Positions 19,201 to 25,105 of a DNA stretch of 64,000 bases are shown here, one piece after another. The stretch's first letter is position 1, and each line of letters opens with the position of its first letter. The translations under genes were made by a program, and so were the position numbers. This stretch comes from Micromonospora_G sp040676775 (GTDB taxonomy: Bacteria; Actinomycetota; Actinomycetes; Mycobacteriales; Micromonosporaceae), in contig NZ_JBFAPP010000016.1 in NCBI RefSeq assembly GCF_040676775.1, positions 1 through 64,000 of the forward strand, given 5' to 3'. The notes under the pieces are model-generated. The model did not search any database and was not told the DNA's origin. It was given only the letters and a program-made list of their open reading frames with translations.

Positions 19201-20501
19201 AAGCTCGCCCGGGGCCCGACGTGGCCGCCGCACTCGGCGCCCTCGAAGACGAACTTGCGCGCACCCGACCGGAGGAACTGCCGCAGCAGCCCCGGCGACG
19301 GTACGTGCAGGAAGGTGTTGATCCCGTCCTGCTCCAGCACGGTGGCCTGGGAGGGGCGACCGCCCGCGATGATCGCGCAGGCCGGTCTGATCTCGCGGAT
19401 CGCGTCGAGCTGTGCCGCGCGCAGCTCGTCGGGCGCGAAGCCGAGCACCCCGACGCCCCAGGGACGGTCGCCCAGCCGCTCGGCGGTCTCCCGCAGCACC
19501 CGGCGGGACTGTTCGGCGCCGGACAGGGCGAGCGCGACGAACGGCAGCGCACCGTCGGCGGCGACCGCGGCCGCGAAGGGGGCCTCGTCGCTGACCCGGG
19601 TCATCGGGCCCTGCACCACGGGTATCCGTACATTGAGGGTGCCGGCGAGGGCGGCGCCCGGCGCCAGGGCGTCCCCGGCAGCCGGTTCGGCGATCGCTTC
19701 GAGCAGCGTGGCGCGGATTGCGCGTACGGCCGCGGCGGTGTCGGGCCAGCGTCGGGCGAAGACGGCGGCGAGCCAGCCGTCCTGGCCGATCGGCAGCAGT
19801 TGCGAGGTGCTGTCGTGCGGACCGCCCCGGCGGATCCCGCGTACGCCGTCGACCAGGACCGTCTCGGACCCGTCCAGCCGGCGGATCGTGCCCCGTACGT
19901 CCGTCGGCAGCTCGGATTCCGGCATGAGGGTGAGCTGGCTGTCCAGGACGATCCCGGCCGCTCCGCCGATGAGGCAGGCGACAGCGGTACGGGGACCGAT
20001 GCCGCCGGCAACCCAGATCGGCAGGTCGATGCCGTCGGCTGCGGCCAGTTGCTGGAGCAGGACGAACGAGCTGAGCTCGCTGACCCTGCCGCCGCCCTCC
20101 ATGCCCCGCGCGATGAGTCCGTGCGCCCCGGCCGCGGCGGCAAGGTGAGCCTCGTCGAGGCTGGTCACCTCGACCAGCACCCGGTACCTGTCGACTATGT
20201 CGGCCAGTGGCCAGGCTGTGTCCAGCGGCACGACGACGAGGTCGACGAGGCCGTGCCCCGCCCGGTCGACGTCAGCCGGCGCGGCGGCGCAGCCGGCCGG
20301 CACCCGTACGCCGATCGGCTCGTTCGACCCGGCGGTGGCCTGTGCCAGACAGGTAAGTGTCCAGCTGTCGCCGGAGGCGAGGTCCAGTACGCCGTGACCG
20401 CCACCATGGCGGGCGGCGGTGGCGATCCGGGGACTGGGTTCGAGGAGGCTACCGGCGCTGATCGCGATCACGAGATCGCGCGTGTTCGGTGCAGGGCTCA
20501 T
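13203..20501 (-). CDS. Iterative type I PKS / secondary-lipid synthase: NMO(ER)-KS-AT-ACP-ACP-KR
   Basis: A 2432-residue protein. Residues 1 to about 640 are a nitronate monooxygenase/PfaD-like FMN region in two parts. The first 270 residues look like a degenerate barrel (WVAGGIGPRTAVACLIGGAA); the second is complete, with IPVVQGPMTRVSD and EGAECGGHVGPRASF. PfaD-type proteins are the enoyl reductases of PUFA synthases. Then KS about 657-1097 (DAACASSL, EAHGTGT, SQIGHTK), AT about 1217-1500 (GHSYGEL, ACAFHSPVV), two ACPs about 1692-1772 and 1810-1890 (LSIDSIKRAEV each), and KR about 2157-2400 (VGGARGI, YAAAND). GGGAG lies 8 nt before ATG 20501. With the next gene it forms an apparently complete iterative synthase. 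Confidence 0.9.
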   Translation of the reverse strand: MSPAPNTRDLVIAISAGSLLEPSPRIATAARHGGGHGVLDLASGDSWTLTCLAQATAGSNEPIGVRVPAGCAAAPADVDRAGHGLVDLVVVPLDTAWPLADIVDRYRVLVEVTSLDEAHLAAAAGAHGLIARGMEGGGRVSELSSFVLLQQLAAADGIDLPIWVAGGIGPRTAVACLIGGAAGIVLDSQLTLMPESELPTDVRGTIRRLDGSETVLVDGVRGIRRGGPHDSTSQLLPIGQDGWLAAVFARRWPDTAAAVRAIRATLLEAIAEPAAGDALAPGAALAGTLNVRIPVVQGPMTRVSDEAPFAAAVAADGALPFVALALSGAEQSRRVLRETAERLGDRPWGVGVLGFAPDELRAAQLDAIREIRPACAIIAGGRPSQATVLEQDGINTFLHVPSPGLLRQFLRSGARKFVFEGAECGGHVGPRASFPLWEAQLLVLDEFLADTPDDAGRLQLLFAGGIHDARSAAMVAAMAAPLTARGAQIGLLMGTAYLFTREAVEEGAIQPLFHRQAIAATATSLLETAPGHATRCLPSPFVDDFHGVREELESAGVENRQVWEQLELLNVGRLRIASKGVRREDDGLVRVDEAVQAVEGMFMAGQVAVLRHAPTTVAQLHTQVTTEAQEFHAVRAAALRAELTPPVTPVQEPPAPLDIAIVGMSCILPGSPDLHSFWQTVLGGADAVTEVPADRWDVDTYYAPEVGPGQAGRISVSRWGGFIDPVPFDAIRYGIPPAALSSIDPTQLLALEVAHRALVDAGYPYDADGVDHSQTGVVFGAEAGSDMGHAQTLRTMLPAYLGEVPAELEDQLPTVTEDSFPGVLANVIAGRVANRLDLGGPNYTIDAACASSLAAMDAACKELSAGSSDLMICGGADLHNGINDYLMFTSAHALSPTGRCRTFDSTGDGIALGEGVACVVLKRLADAERDGDRIYAVIKGVGSSSDGRALGLTAPRASGQRRALDRAYHRTGVSPRQVGLVEAHGTGTVVGDRTELETLTRFFDEAGAKPGSCALGSVKSQIGHTKCAAGLAGVIKASLALYTGVKPPTIHLTRPNPAWSPERSPFAFYTGARPWTVPAAERLAGVSAFGFGGTNFHTVLSAYPNAPEPRHTRQSWPAELFCFRGADRPAAQLRVRRLVEMLATRDELGRPWSLRDLAASLVDEADHRAGAVRIAVVARDRDELSALLDRALAGEHDPARGLVQPPDEPEPGKVAFLFPGQGSQRPGALAELFVAFPELRHYLRLGAEWADVLFPPSAFDPETVREQEDRVRDTRVAQPVLGIGGLAVDHLLRRLGVRPDLAGGHSYGELVALCVADAFDPETLLALSRQRADAILAATGDDPGTMAAVTGTAEQVGRVLAEAGLAGEVVLANRNTPTQVVISGPTPAVGAAVAALREAGLSARGLSVACAFHSPVVAGGTARFAEALAARPVREPAIPVWSNHTAAPYDGDADRVREQLAAQIGAPVRFVEQVESMYASGARTFVEAGPGQVLTKLVRAVLGDRPHLAVAAEPRPEEGLRGFLVTIGQLACAGVPVRTGWLFQGRDTVDLATVEPARRPFWTVDGQLVRDQFGNSLPGGMTPPRRIKELSMTASNGTTFGGRDGRDELLSEFLRTSRDMIASQRDVMLAYFGDGAGGRLVWQPTEAYPPVVLPGHGSEVAPVTATAVMAVSPAAPAGAVDVAAVPVAASGPDFQTAILDVISERTGYPVDLIELDLDLEADLSIDSIKRAEVAGEVAARLRLAVEGDEAELEDLVKARTVRTMVAWLDQKMRSAAGTTVIHATAVLGHASGATQSNALVATGTVVVTRPDFQTAILDVISERTGYPVDLIELDLDLEADLSIDSIKRAEVAGEVAARLRLAVEGDEAELEDLVKARTVRTMVAWLDQKMQAEGAAAPARGDGTVATMNPAVAPAPIPAVADVVDVVAEVTTTSRAGITPKRLLPQVKVIAAPPATNTGAPLAGQPVDVLAGTSFLITGASPALAYLAELLQEHGAGGQTGVVDGKQAGQLAGFDGLILLDGLTGTGAPLLPEIFPFLKQALAAGPRWLLAAGPVGGSDRTDGLAGLFRTIAREYPQVTARYVEVDGDADPQRIARHLLDELLVGGETPVVVRGETERTAVDLAPTALGAVATSGAGPAGDGASEAAAIGLDRDSVVVLVGGARGITPWFARAVAMASRCRIELVGRTPLPTGPEDPDLVSARDRASLRAALARRGLRSPAEIERTTQAVLAAREVEATLGELRELGSEVRYHALDVRDASAIRALLLDVERTHGRVDGVVYAAGVIEDKLIAEKDPQSFARVFGTKVEGARSVLAGIDELGSAPRFVVLFGSIAAAYGNRGQADYAAANDAIDAIGTRWAASTGNRCLTVHWGPWAPGAGHGGMVSDELSREYARRGIDLIDPEAGAFSLLGELAWGDPKINSVVYTASGW
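14831..15422 (-). repeat. Two identical 238-bp direct repeats encoding the tandem ACPs
   Basis: Positions 14831-15068 and 15185-15422 read as the same 238 bases, 354 bp (118 codons) apart and in the same frame. They encode the core of both carrier domains, including the phosphopantetheine Ser. The linker between the copies is not repeated. Perfect DNA identity, beyond amino-acid identity, means recent duplication or ongoing gene conversion. It also makes the region prone to copy-number change and to assembly error. Confidence 0.92.
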
Positions 20502-20612
20502 CGGACTCCCACTTCATGTGGCGGCGGTTCTCGGACGCGACCGAATGAATCAAATGATCACCGAGGTGGACCCGAAGGTAATAGGCGTCAATCGATCTCG
20601 GGCTCCAATTAA

Positions 20613-20653
20613 GTTAGGGGAGCTTGGTTACAGCTCAGTTAAATCTCCCTAAC
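20613..20653. promoter_or_regulatory. Imperfect inverted repeat, candidate operator
   Basis: GTTAGGGGAG (20613-20622) faces CTCCCTAAC (20645-20653), nine matched bases with one extra G, around a 22-nt spacer. The spacer itself can fold as GAGCT/AGCTC (20620-20624 and 20632-20636). It is about 110-150 bp upstream of the 2432-aa synthase start. A regulator-binding role is inferred from position and symmetry only. Confidence 0.45.
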
Positions 20654-20728
20654 TATGGCGGTGGCCTGTGGGTTTTTCCGGCGAGCCCGTCGATGCGCCG
20701 GAACATCTGACGCCCGTCCTTAACGAGC

Positions 20729-20779
20729 TGGTCAGAGTTGGTCAGGAGATGGTCGCTACTCTGGCCGATATTGGGCCAG
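20729..20779. promoter_or_regulatory. TGGTCAG direct repeats followed by a palindrome, candidate regulator site
   Basis: TGGTCAG occurs at 20729 and 20739 and a related TGGTCGC at 20750, a spacing of 10 and 11 bp, one helical turn. Immediately after, CTGGCC (20761-20766) and GGCCAG (20774-20779) form a perfect 6-bp inverted repeat around GATATTG. Direct heptamers at 11-bp spacing are the binding pattern known for SARP activators, but the sequence differs from their usual consensus and no SARP gene is in the window. Confidence 0.4.
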
Positions 20780-21213
20780 TCTGTTAAATACCGACCTACT
20801 TTGGTTTCCGAAATGTTACCTGCCACCCAAAAAGAGTGACGTCTATCACTATCTTGTTGCCGATTCGAATTGTGAAAGCACTCTTGTTTGGTCGGTTTGG
20901 TTCGCGGAACCATTCCTATCTAGTGAGTATGAAAATGGTTCGGGAGGGCCTCGCCGAATAGGTCTGGGCGCCAGCCGGAGGGAGGTGAATCGGCCCATAA
21001 AAGGCCCGCTCGTGGTGCATCCGGCACCGATGGACGACCGTGCCTACACCTGTGCGGCGGCCCCGCCGTGCCCGCGCCGGTCCGGCGCCGCCGGGCGCAC
21101 GTCGGCGGCAACCGGGTCGGCGAGGCCCGGCCGAGCGCTGCCCTGCCCGCGTACCGAACCCGAGTGCTCCGCTCCCCGCATCCACCTGCCCCCCGACGAA
21201 CTGGTGGTACCTC

Positions 21214-22128
21214 ATGCGCAAAATCCTCCTGCTGGCCCTGGTCGGTCTCGGCGCGCAACTGGTCGACGGCAGCCTCGGCATGGCCTACGGCGTGACCTCG
21301 ACGACCCTGCTACTTGCCGTCGGCGCCCATGCCGCCGCGGCATCGGCTACCGTGCACCTCGCCGAGATCGGCACCACGCTCGCCTCCGGCGCCGCCCACT
21401 GGCGATTCGGCAACGTCGACGCGAAGGTCGTCGCGCGGATCGGCATCCCGGGCGCGGTCGGCGCCTTCGCCGGGGCGACCTTCCTGTCCAGCCTCTCCAC
21501 CGACACGGCGGCCCCGATCATGTCGCTGATCCTGCTCACCCTCGGTGGCTATCTCCTGGTCCGCTTCACCACCTTCGGCCTGCCGCAGGGCAACCTGGGC
21601 AAGCCGTTGCGCAAGCGGTTCCTCGGGCCGCTGGGCCTACTGGCCGGCTTCGTCGACGCCACTGGCGGCGGCGGCTGGGGACCGATCGGCACCCCGGCGA
21701 TCCTGGCCAGTGGCAGGCTCGAACCACGCAAGGTCATCGGTTCGATCGACACCAGTGAGTTCCTGGTCGCCATCGCGGCGAGCCTCGGCTTCCTGGTCGG
21801 TCTCGGTGCGGAGAACATCAACCTCGGCTGGGTGGCCGCACTGCTGATCGGAGGGGTGGTCGCGGCGCCCATCGCGGCCTGGCTCGTACGCAAGGTCCCG
21901 CCCCGAGTGCTCGGCTCGGCGGTCGGCGGCATGATCGTCCTGACCAACAGTCGGACGTTGCTCCGCAGTGACTGGTTCGAAGCGTCGACTACCGTTCGTT
22001 ACGCCTGTTACACCGTCATCTGCGCGGTATGGGCGGCCGCACTGACCCACTCGATCCGCCAACATCTCGCCGAGCAGCAGCGGCACCCGGTCGCGATCGG
22101 CGGTGAGCCGGAGACCCGTTCCAGCTGA
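21214..22128 (+). CDS. Sulfite exporter TauE/SafE family membrane protein
   Basis: A 304-residue integral membrane protein with about eight hydrophobic segments in two halves. The family repeat is visible: LVDGSLGMAYGVTSTTLLL near the N-terminus and FVDATGGGGWGPIGTPAIL in the second half, each a Gly-rich re-entrant motif. Members export sulfite, sulfoacetate or related sulfur or carboxylate anions. ATG 21214 begins MRKILLLALVG with only a weak GGTGG upstream; the open frame continues upstream but with a compositionally poor leader. It is divergent from the synthase locus and may share its promoter region. Given the nearby sulfotransferase, cysD and cysQ, a sulfur anion substrate is plausible but not shown. 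Confidence 0.85.
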   Translation: MRKILLLALVGLGAQLVDGSLGMAYGVTSTTLLLAVGAHAAAASATVHLAEIGTTLASGAAHWRFGNVDAKVVARIGIPGAVGAFAGATFLSSLSTDTAAPIMSLILLTLGGYLLVRFTTFGLPQGNLGKPLRKRFLGPLGLLAGFVDATGGGGWGPIGTPAILASGRLEPRKVIGSIDTSEFLVAIAASLGFLVGLGAENINLGWVAALLIGGVVAAPIAAWLVRKVPPRVLGSAVGGMIVLTNSRTLLRSDWFEASTTVRYACYTVICAVWAAALTHSIRQHLAEQQRHPVAIGGEPETRSS

Positions 22129-22165
22129 TCATCGGACGTCGGCTGGTCTTCCCTGGACCGTCGAC

Positions 22166-23758
22166 TCAGCCGCAGTGCTCGAAGGGGCTGTCGTAGCTGG
22201 CCCCGCCGGCCGACCCGCCCCACCTGACGCAGGTGCCTGCGGCGTGCGCGCGTACCGGCCCGGCGTAGTACGCGAAGGAGCCGCTGTCGGTGCTGCGGGG
22301 TCGGCCCTGTACCTCCAGGTACGCCGACACCGCCGACCCGGTGCCGACCGAGGTGGTCTTCATGGTCACCGTGCAGTTGTAGCCGTTGCCGTTGTTGTAG
22401 AGCAGGTAAACCTTCCCGTACTGGGTTCCGTTCGTCCCGGTCAGCGGCGCCGAGTCGACCACCTGGTACCCGCTGCCGCAGACCTCGCCCGGAGTGTGCG
22501 GGTTGGCGGCGGCCGGGGCCTGGGTGGTCTTCGCGGAGGGTTTCGGGCCGGCGGCCGTGGTCGGCGCGCTGGTCGGCGGTGCCGTCACCGGGGCACCCGG
22601 TTTGCCGGGTGTCACCGGCGGGGGACTCGGCTTGCTGGACGCCGCCTGGGCGGGCACGACCGGCGGGGCCGGGTCGGCACCGAGGGCCGGCGCCTCGACC
22701 GGCACGTTCGCCACCGGCTGGGTCGGTGACGGATCCTCGTCGGACGGCCCAGAAAGCAGGGCGACCAGGCCGATCGCCCCGATCACCACGGCCGCCGCAA
22801 CACCGCCGAGCAGGATGGGGCGTCGCCGCTTGCCGCCGACGGACGCCGCGACCGGTGACGGGTCCGCCCGAGGTGCCGACGGGACGGTGGTCGAGTTGTC
22901 GGCAACGCCGATCGGCGTGGGCAGCGGCGCGGTGCCCTGGGCGGCACGGGCGGCGTCGGCGAAGGCGGCGGCGCTCGGGTACCGGTCGGCGGGTGCCTTG
23001 GCGAGTGCGCGACTCACCAGGGCGGCCACCGGCGCCGGGATCTCCTCCGGCAGCGCGGGCGGCTCCTCCTGCAGGTGCCGGGTCACCACCTCGATCGGGT
23101 TGTCGCCGGTGAACGGCGGCCGTCCGGTCAGGCAGCAGTACGCGACCGCGCCGAGCGCGTAGATGTCGGTCGCCGCCGACACGGGCTGACCGGCGGCCTG
23201 CTCGGGGGCCATGTAGTGCGCCGACCCGAGCACCATGTTGGTGGCGGTGATGCTGGTCAGGTTCGCGGACCGGGCCACGCCGAAGTCGACGAGCACCACG
23301 CTTCCGTCCGGCTGGACCAGCAGGTTGCTCGGCTTGACGTCGCGGTGCACGATGCCGGCGGTGTGCGCGACGTGCAACGCCTGCGCGGCCTGCGTCACGA
23401 TCGACATCGCCTGCCCGACGTCGAGCTCGGCGGTTTCCCGAATCCACGTCGACAGTGGTACGCCCTCGATGTACTCCATCACGAGGTAGTCCACCCGCCG
23501 ACCGTCGACCACCGCGTCCTCGCCGTAGTCGTAGATCTGCACGATGCCCGGGTGGCGCAGCGCGGCCATCATCCGTGCCTCGGTACGGAACCGGGTGATG
23601 AACTCCGCGTCGGACACCAGCGCCGGTAGTAGCACCTTGACCGCGACCTTGCGTCTGAGTAGGACATCGGTGCCCAACCAGACATCGCCCATGCCGCCGG
23701 TGGCGACGCGTTCGTCCAACTGGTAACGATCACTGAGCACGATCCCCCGAGACAACAC
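22166..23758 (-). CDS. Transmembrane Ser/Thr protein kinase (PknB-type) with extracellular SapA-like domain
   Basis: A 530-residue Hanks-type kinase. Residues about 12-275 hold the kinase: ATGGMGDVW glycine loop, VAVKVL lysine, HRDVKPSN catalytic loop, DFG in LVDFGVARS, and MAPEQ. A juxtamembrane segment and one transmembrane helix follow (ILLGGVAAAVVIGAIGLVAL, about 323-342), then about 80 residues of Pro/Ala/Thr linker. The C-terminal domain of about 100 residues contains GKVYLLYNNGNGYNC and paired Cys. It resembles, from memory, spore-associated protein A and would be the external sensor. The start is GTG 23758; GTG 23740, with GGGGGA upstream, is an alternative. It is convergent with the TauE gene, 37 nt apart. 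Confidence 0.9.
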   Translation of the reverse strand: MLSRGIVLSDRYQLDERVATGGMGDVWLGTDVLLRRKVAVKVLLPALVSDAEFITRFRTEARMMAALRHPGIVQIYDYGEDAVVDGRRVDYLVMEYIEGVPLSTWIRETAELDVGQAMSIVTQAAQALHVAHTAGIVHRDVKPSNLLVQPDGSVVLVDFGVARSANLTSITATNMVLGSAHYMAPEQAAGQPVSAATDIYALGAVAYCCLTGRPPFTGDNPIEVVTRHLQEEPPALPEEIPAPVAALVSRALAKAPADRYPSAAAFADAARAAQGTAPLPTPIGVADNSTTVPSAPRADPSPVAASVGGKRRRPILLGGVAAAVVIGAIGLVALLSGPSDEDPSPTQPVANVPVEAPALGADPAPPVVPAQAASSKPSPPPVTPGKPGAPVTAPPTSAPTTAAGPKPSAKTTQAPAAANPHTPGEVCGSGYQVVDSAPLTGTNGTQYGKVYLLYNNGNGYNCTVTMKTTSVGTGSAVSAYLEVQGRPRSTDSGSFAYYAGPVRAHAAGTCVRWGGSAGGASYDSPFEHCG

Positions 23759-23966
23759 CGGGACACGGTACCCGCCGCCGAATTGTCGTTACCCGCACCC
23801 GGTGCCGCGACGGGCGGGTGCGGTGCCGTTCGTCCGCAGGTCAGGGGCGAATCCGGGCTCGTCCCCGATGCGCGGCCCGAGGTCCCGCCCTTAGCCTGGT
23901 GATCGGGGTCGATGCCTTCGGTCACCGGCCGCAGACCCGCAGATGCTCCGGATCAGGGGAGACGCG

Positions 23967-24953
23967 ATGAAGGCGATCGTCCAGGACCGGTACGGCTCAC
24001 CCGACGTCCTGGAACTCCAGGAGGTCGACAGGCCGGTGCCTGCCGACAACGAGGTGCTGGTACGGGTGCACGCGGCGTCGGTCAACGCGCGCGACTGGCA
24101 CATCATGCGCGGGGACCCGTACGTGGCGCGGCTGATGGATCCGAGCGTGTTCGGTCGTGGTGGACCCAAGCTGAGGATCCGGGGCTCGGACTTCGCCGGC
24201 CGGGTGGAGTCGGTCGGCCGGGACGTGCGGCGCTTCCGCCCCGGCGACGAGGTGTACGGCGAGGCCGACGGCGCGTTCGCCGAGTACGTGGCCGCCCCGG
24301 AGAACGTGGTGGCACTCAAGCCGACCGACCTGACGTTCGAGCAGGCGGCGGCCGTACCGCTGGCCGGGAACACGGCGCTGATGGGCGTGCGTGACGTGGG
24401 GCGGGTGCAGCCGGGCCAGCGGGTTCTGGTCAACGGGGCGTCTGGTGGGGTGGGCACGTTCGCCGTACAGCTCGCGAAGTCGTTCGGCGCCGAGGTGACC
24501 GGCGTGTGCAGTACGCGCAACGTGGACCTGGTCCGGTCGCTCGGCGCGGATCACGTCGTCGACTACAGCCGTACGGACTTCACCCGCGACGCGACCCCGT
24601 ACGACGTGGTGTTCGACCTGGTAGGGAACCGTTCCTTGACCGAGTGCCGGCGGGTGCTGGCACCCGGCGGCACCCTCGTCCTCTCCGGCGGAGGCGTCTC
24701 CGAGGGCGGCGCTCTTTTCGGGCCGGTCGGTCTGATGATCCGGGCGCAGCTGCTGGACCGGTTCGTCGGCCACCGACTGCTCCTCCTCGCGGCGAAGCAG
24801 AGCACGGAGAACCTGTCGACACTCGGCGTGCTCGCCGAATCCGGGGCGGTCGTCCCGATCATCGACCGGACCTTTCCACTGGCCGAGGTGCCCGACGCGA
24901 TCCGGTACGTCGAGGTCGAGCACGCCCGGGCGAAGGTTGTCGTCACCGTGTGA
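23967..24953 (+). CDS. Zinc-independent NAD(P)H:quinone oxidoreductase / alcohol dehydrogenase-like protein
   Basis: A 328-residue medium-chain dehydrogenase/reductase. The GroES-like half (VRVHAASVNARDWHIMRG, GSDFAGRVESVG) lacks the catalytic zinc Cys/His set. The Rossmann half has VNGASGGVGTFAVQLAK followed by GADHVVDY. This pattern fits QOR-type enone or quinone reductases using NADPH, cytoplasmic. Start ATG 23967 (MKAIVQDRYG) has GGGGAG 6 nt upstream; an in-frame ATG at 23943 is less likely. It stands alone, flanked by the kinase (divergent) and the epimerase (convergent), so no pathway is implied. Confidence 0.87.
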   Translation: MKAIVQDRYGSPDVLELQEVDRPVPADNEVLVRVHAASVNARDWHIMRGDPYVARLMDPSVFGRGGPKLRIRGSDFAGRVESVGRDVRRFRPGDEVYGEADGAFAEYVAAPENVVALKPTDLTFEQAAAVPLAGNTALMGVRDVGRVQPGQRVLVNGASGGVGTFAVQLAKSFGAEVTGVCSTRNVDLVRSLGADHVVDYSRTDFTRDATPYDVVFDLVGNRSLTECRRVLAPGGTLVLSGGGVSEGGALFGPVGLMIRAQLLDRFVGHRLLLLAAKQSTENLSTLGVLAESGAVVPIIDRTFPLAEVPDAIRYVEVEHARAKVVVTV

Positions 24954-25023
24954 GAGGGCCGGACCCGGCGGGAGCGGACGCAGGGCTCGATGCGGCCATC
25001 GGCCGTAACCACCCACACCCGAG

Positions 25024-25105
25024 GGCAGCCGTCAACGGCCCACGCCGGAGGGCAGCCGTCAACCGCCCACCACTGACGGGCGTCCGGCAGCCGTCAACCG
25101 GCCAC
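25024..25105. repeat. Three 20-bp direct repeats at the 3' end of the epimerase gene
   Basis: GGCAGCCGTCAAC followed by a variable G/C run ending CCAC occurs at 25024-25043, 25051-25070 and 25086-25105, differing at one or two bases. The third copy contains the last codons and stop of the epimerase gene; the other two lie just downstream. It looks like local duplication of the gene end. No function is evident. Confidence 0.75.

Larger units (their letters stand above)
20502..21213. promoter_or_regulatory. Divergent promoter region between the synthase locus and the TauE/SafE gene
   Basis: A 712-bp stretch with no convincing gene. From about 20550 to 20930 it is clearly richer in A/T than its surroundings, as expected for promoters of a regulated cluster. 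It contains an imperfect inverted repeat (20613-20653), TGGTC direct repeats at 10-11 bp spacing (20729-20755) and a CTGGCC/GGCCAG palindrome (20761-20779), all on the side that would control the minus-strand synthase genes. The last 250 bp before 21214 are G/C-rich and show nothing I can name. No riboswitch was recognised. Confidence 0.6.

Noticed and set aside
20729..20756. Definite SARP binding site
   Set aside because: The spacing fits but the heptamer differs from the usual consensus and no SARP gene is present, so it is reported only as a candidate element.
20653..20913. An 86-codon minus-strand frame in the A/T-rich region upstream of the synthase
   Set aside because: No third-position G/C bias, the only Shine-Dalgarno-like AGGA abuts the ATG, and the candidate operator elements lie inside or next to it. 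A regulatory reading is better.
20930..21213. A possible SAM or other sulfur riboswitch upstream of the TauE/SafE gene
   Set aside because: I looked for the conserved core and pairing of known SAM classes and found no convincing match; the region is simply G/C-rich.
25024..25105. A CRISPR-like array
   Set aside because: Only three imperfect 20-bp units with 7- and 15-bp gaps, one inside a gene end, and no cas genes.
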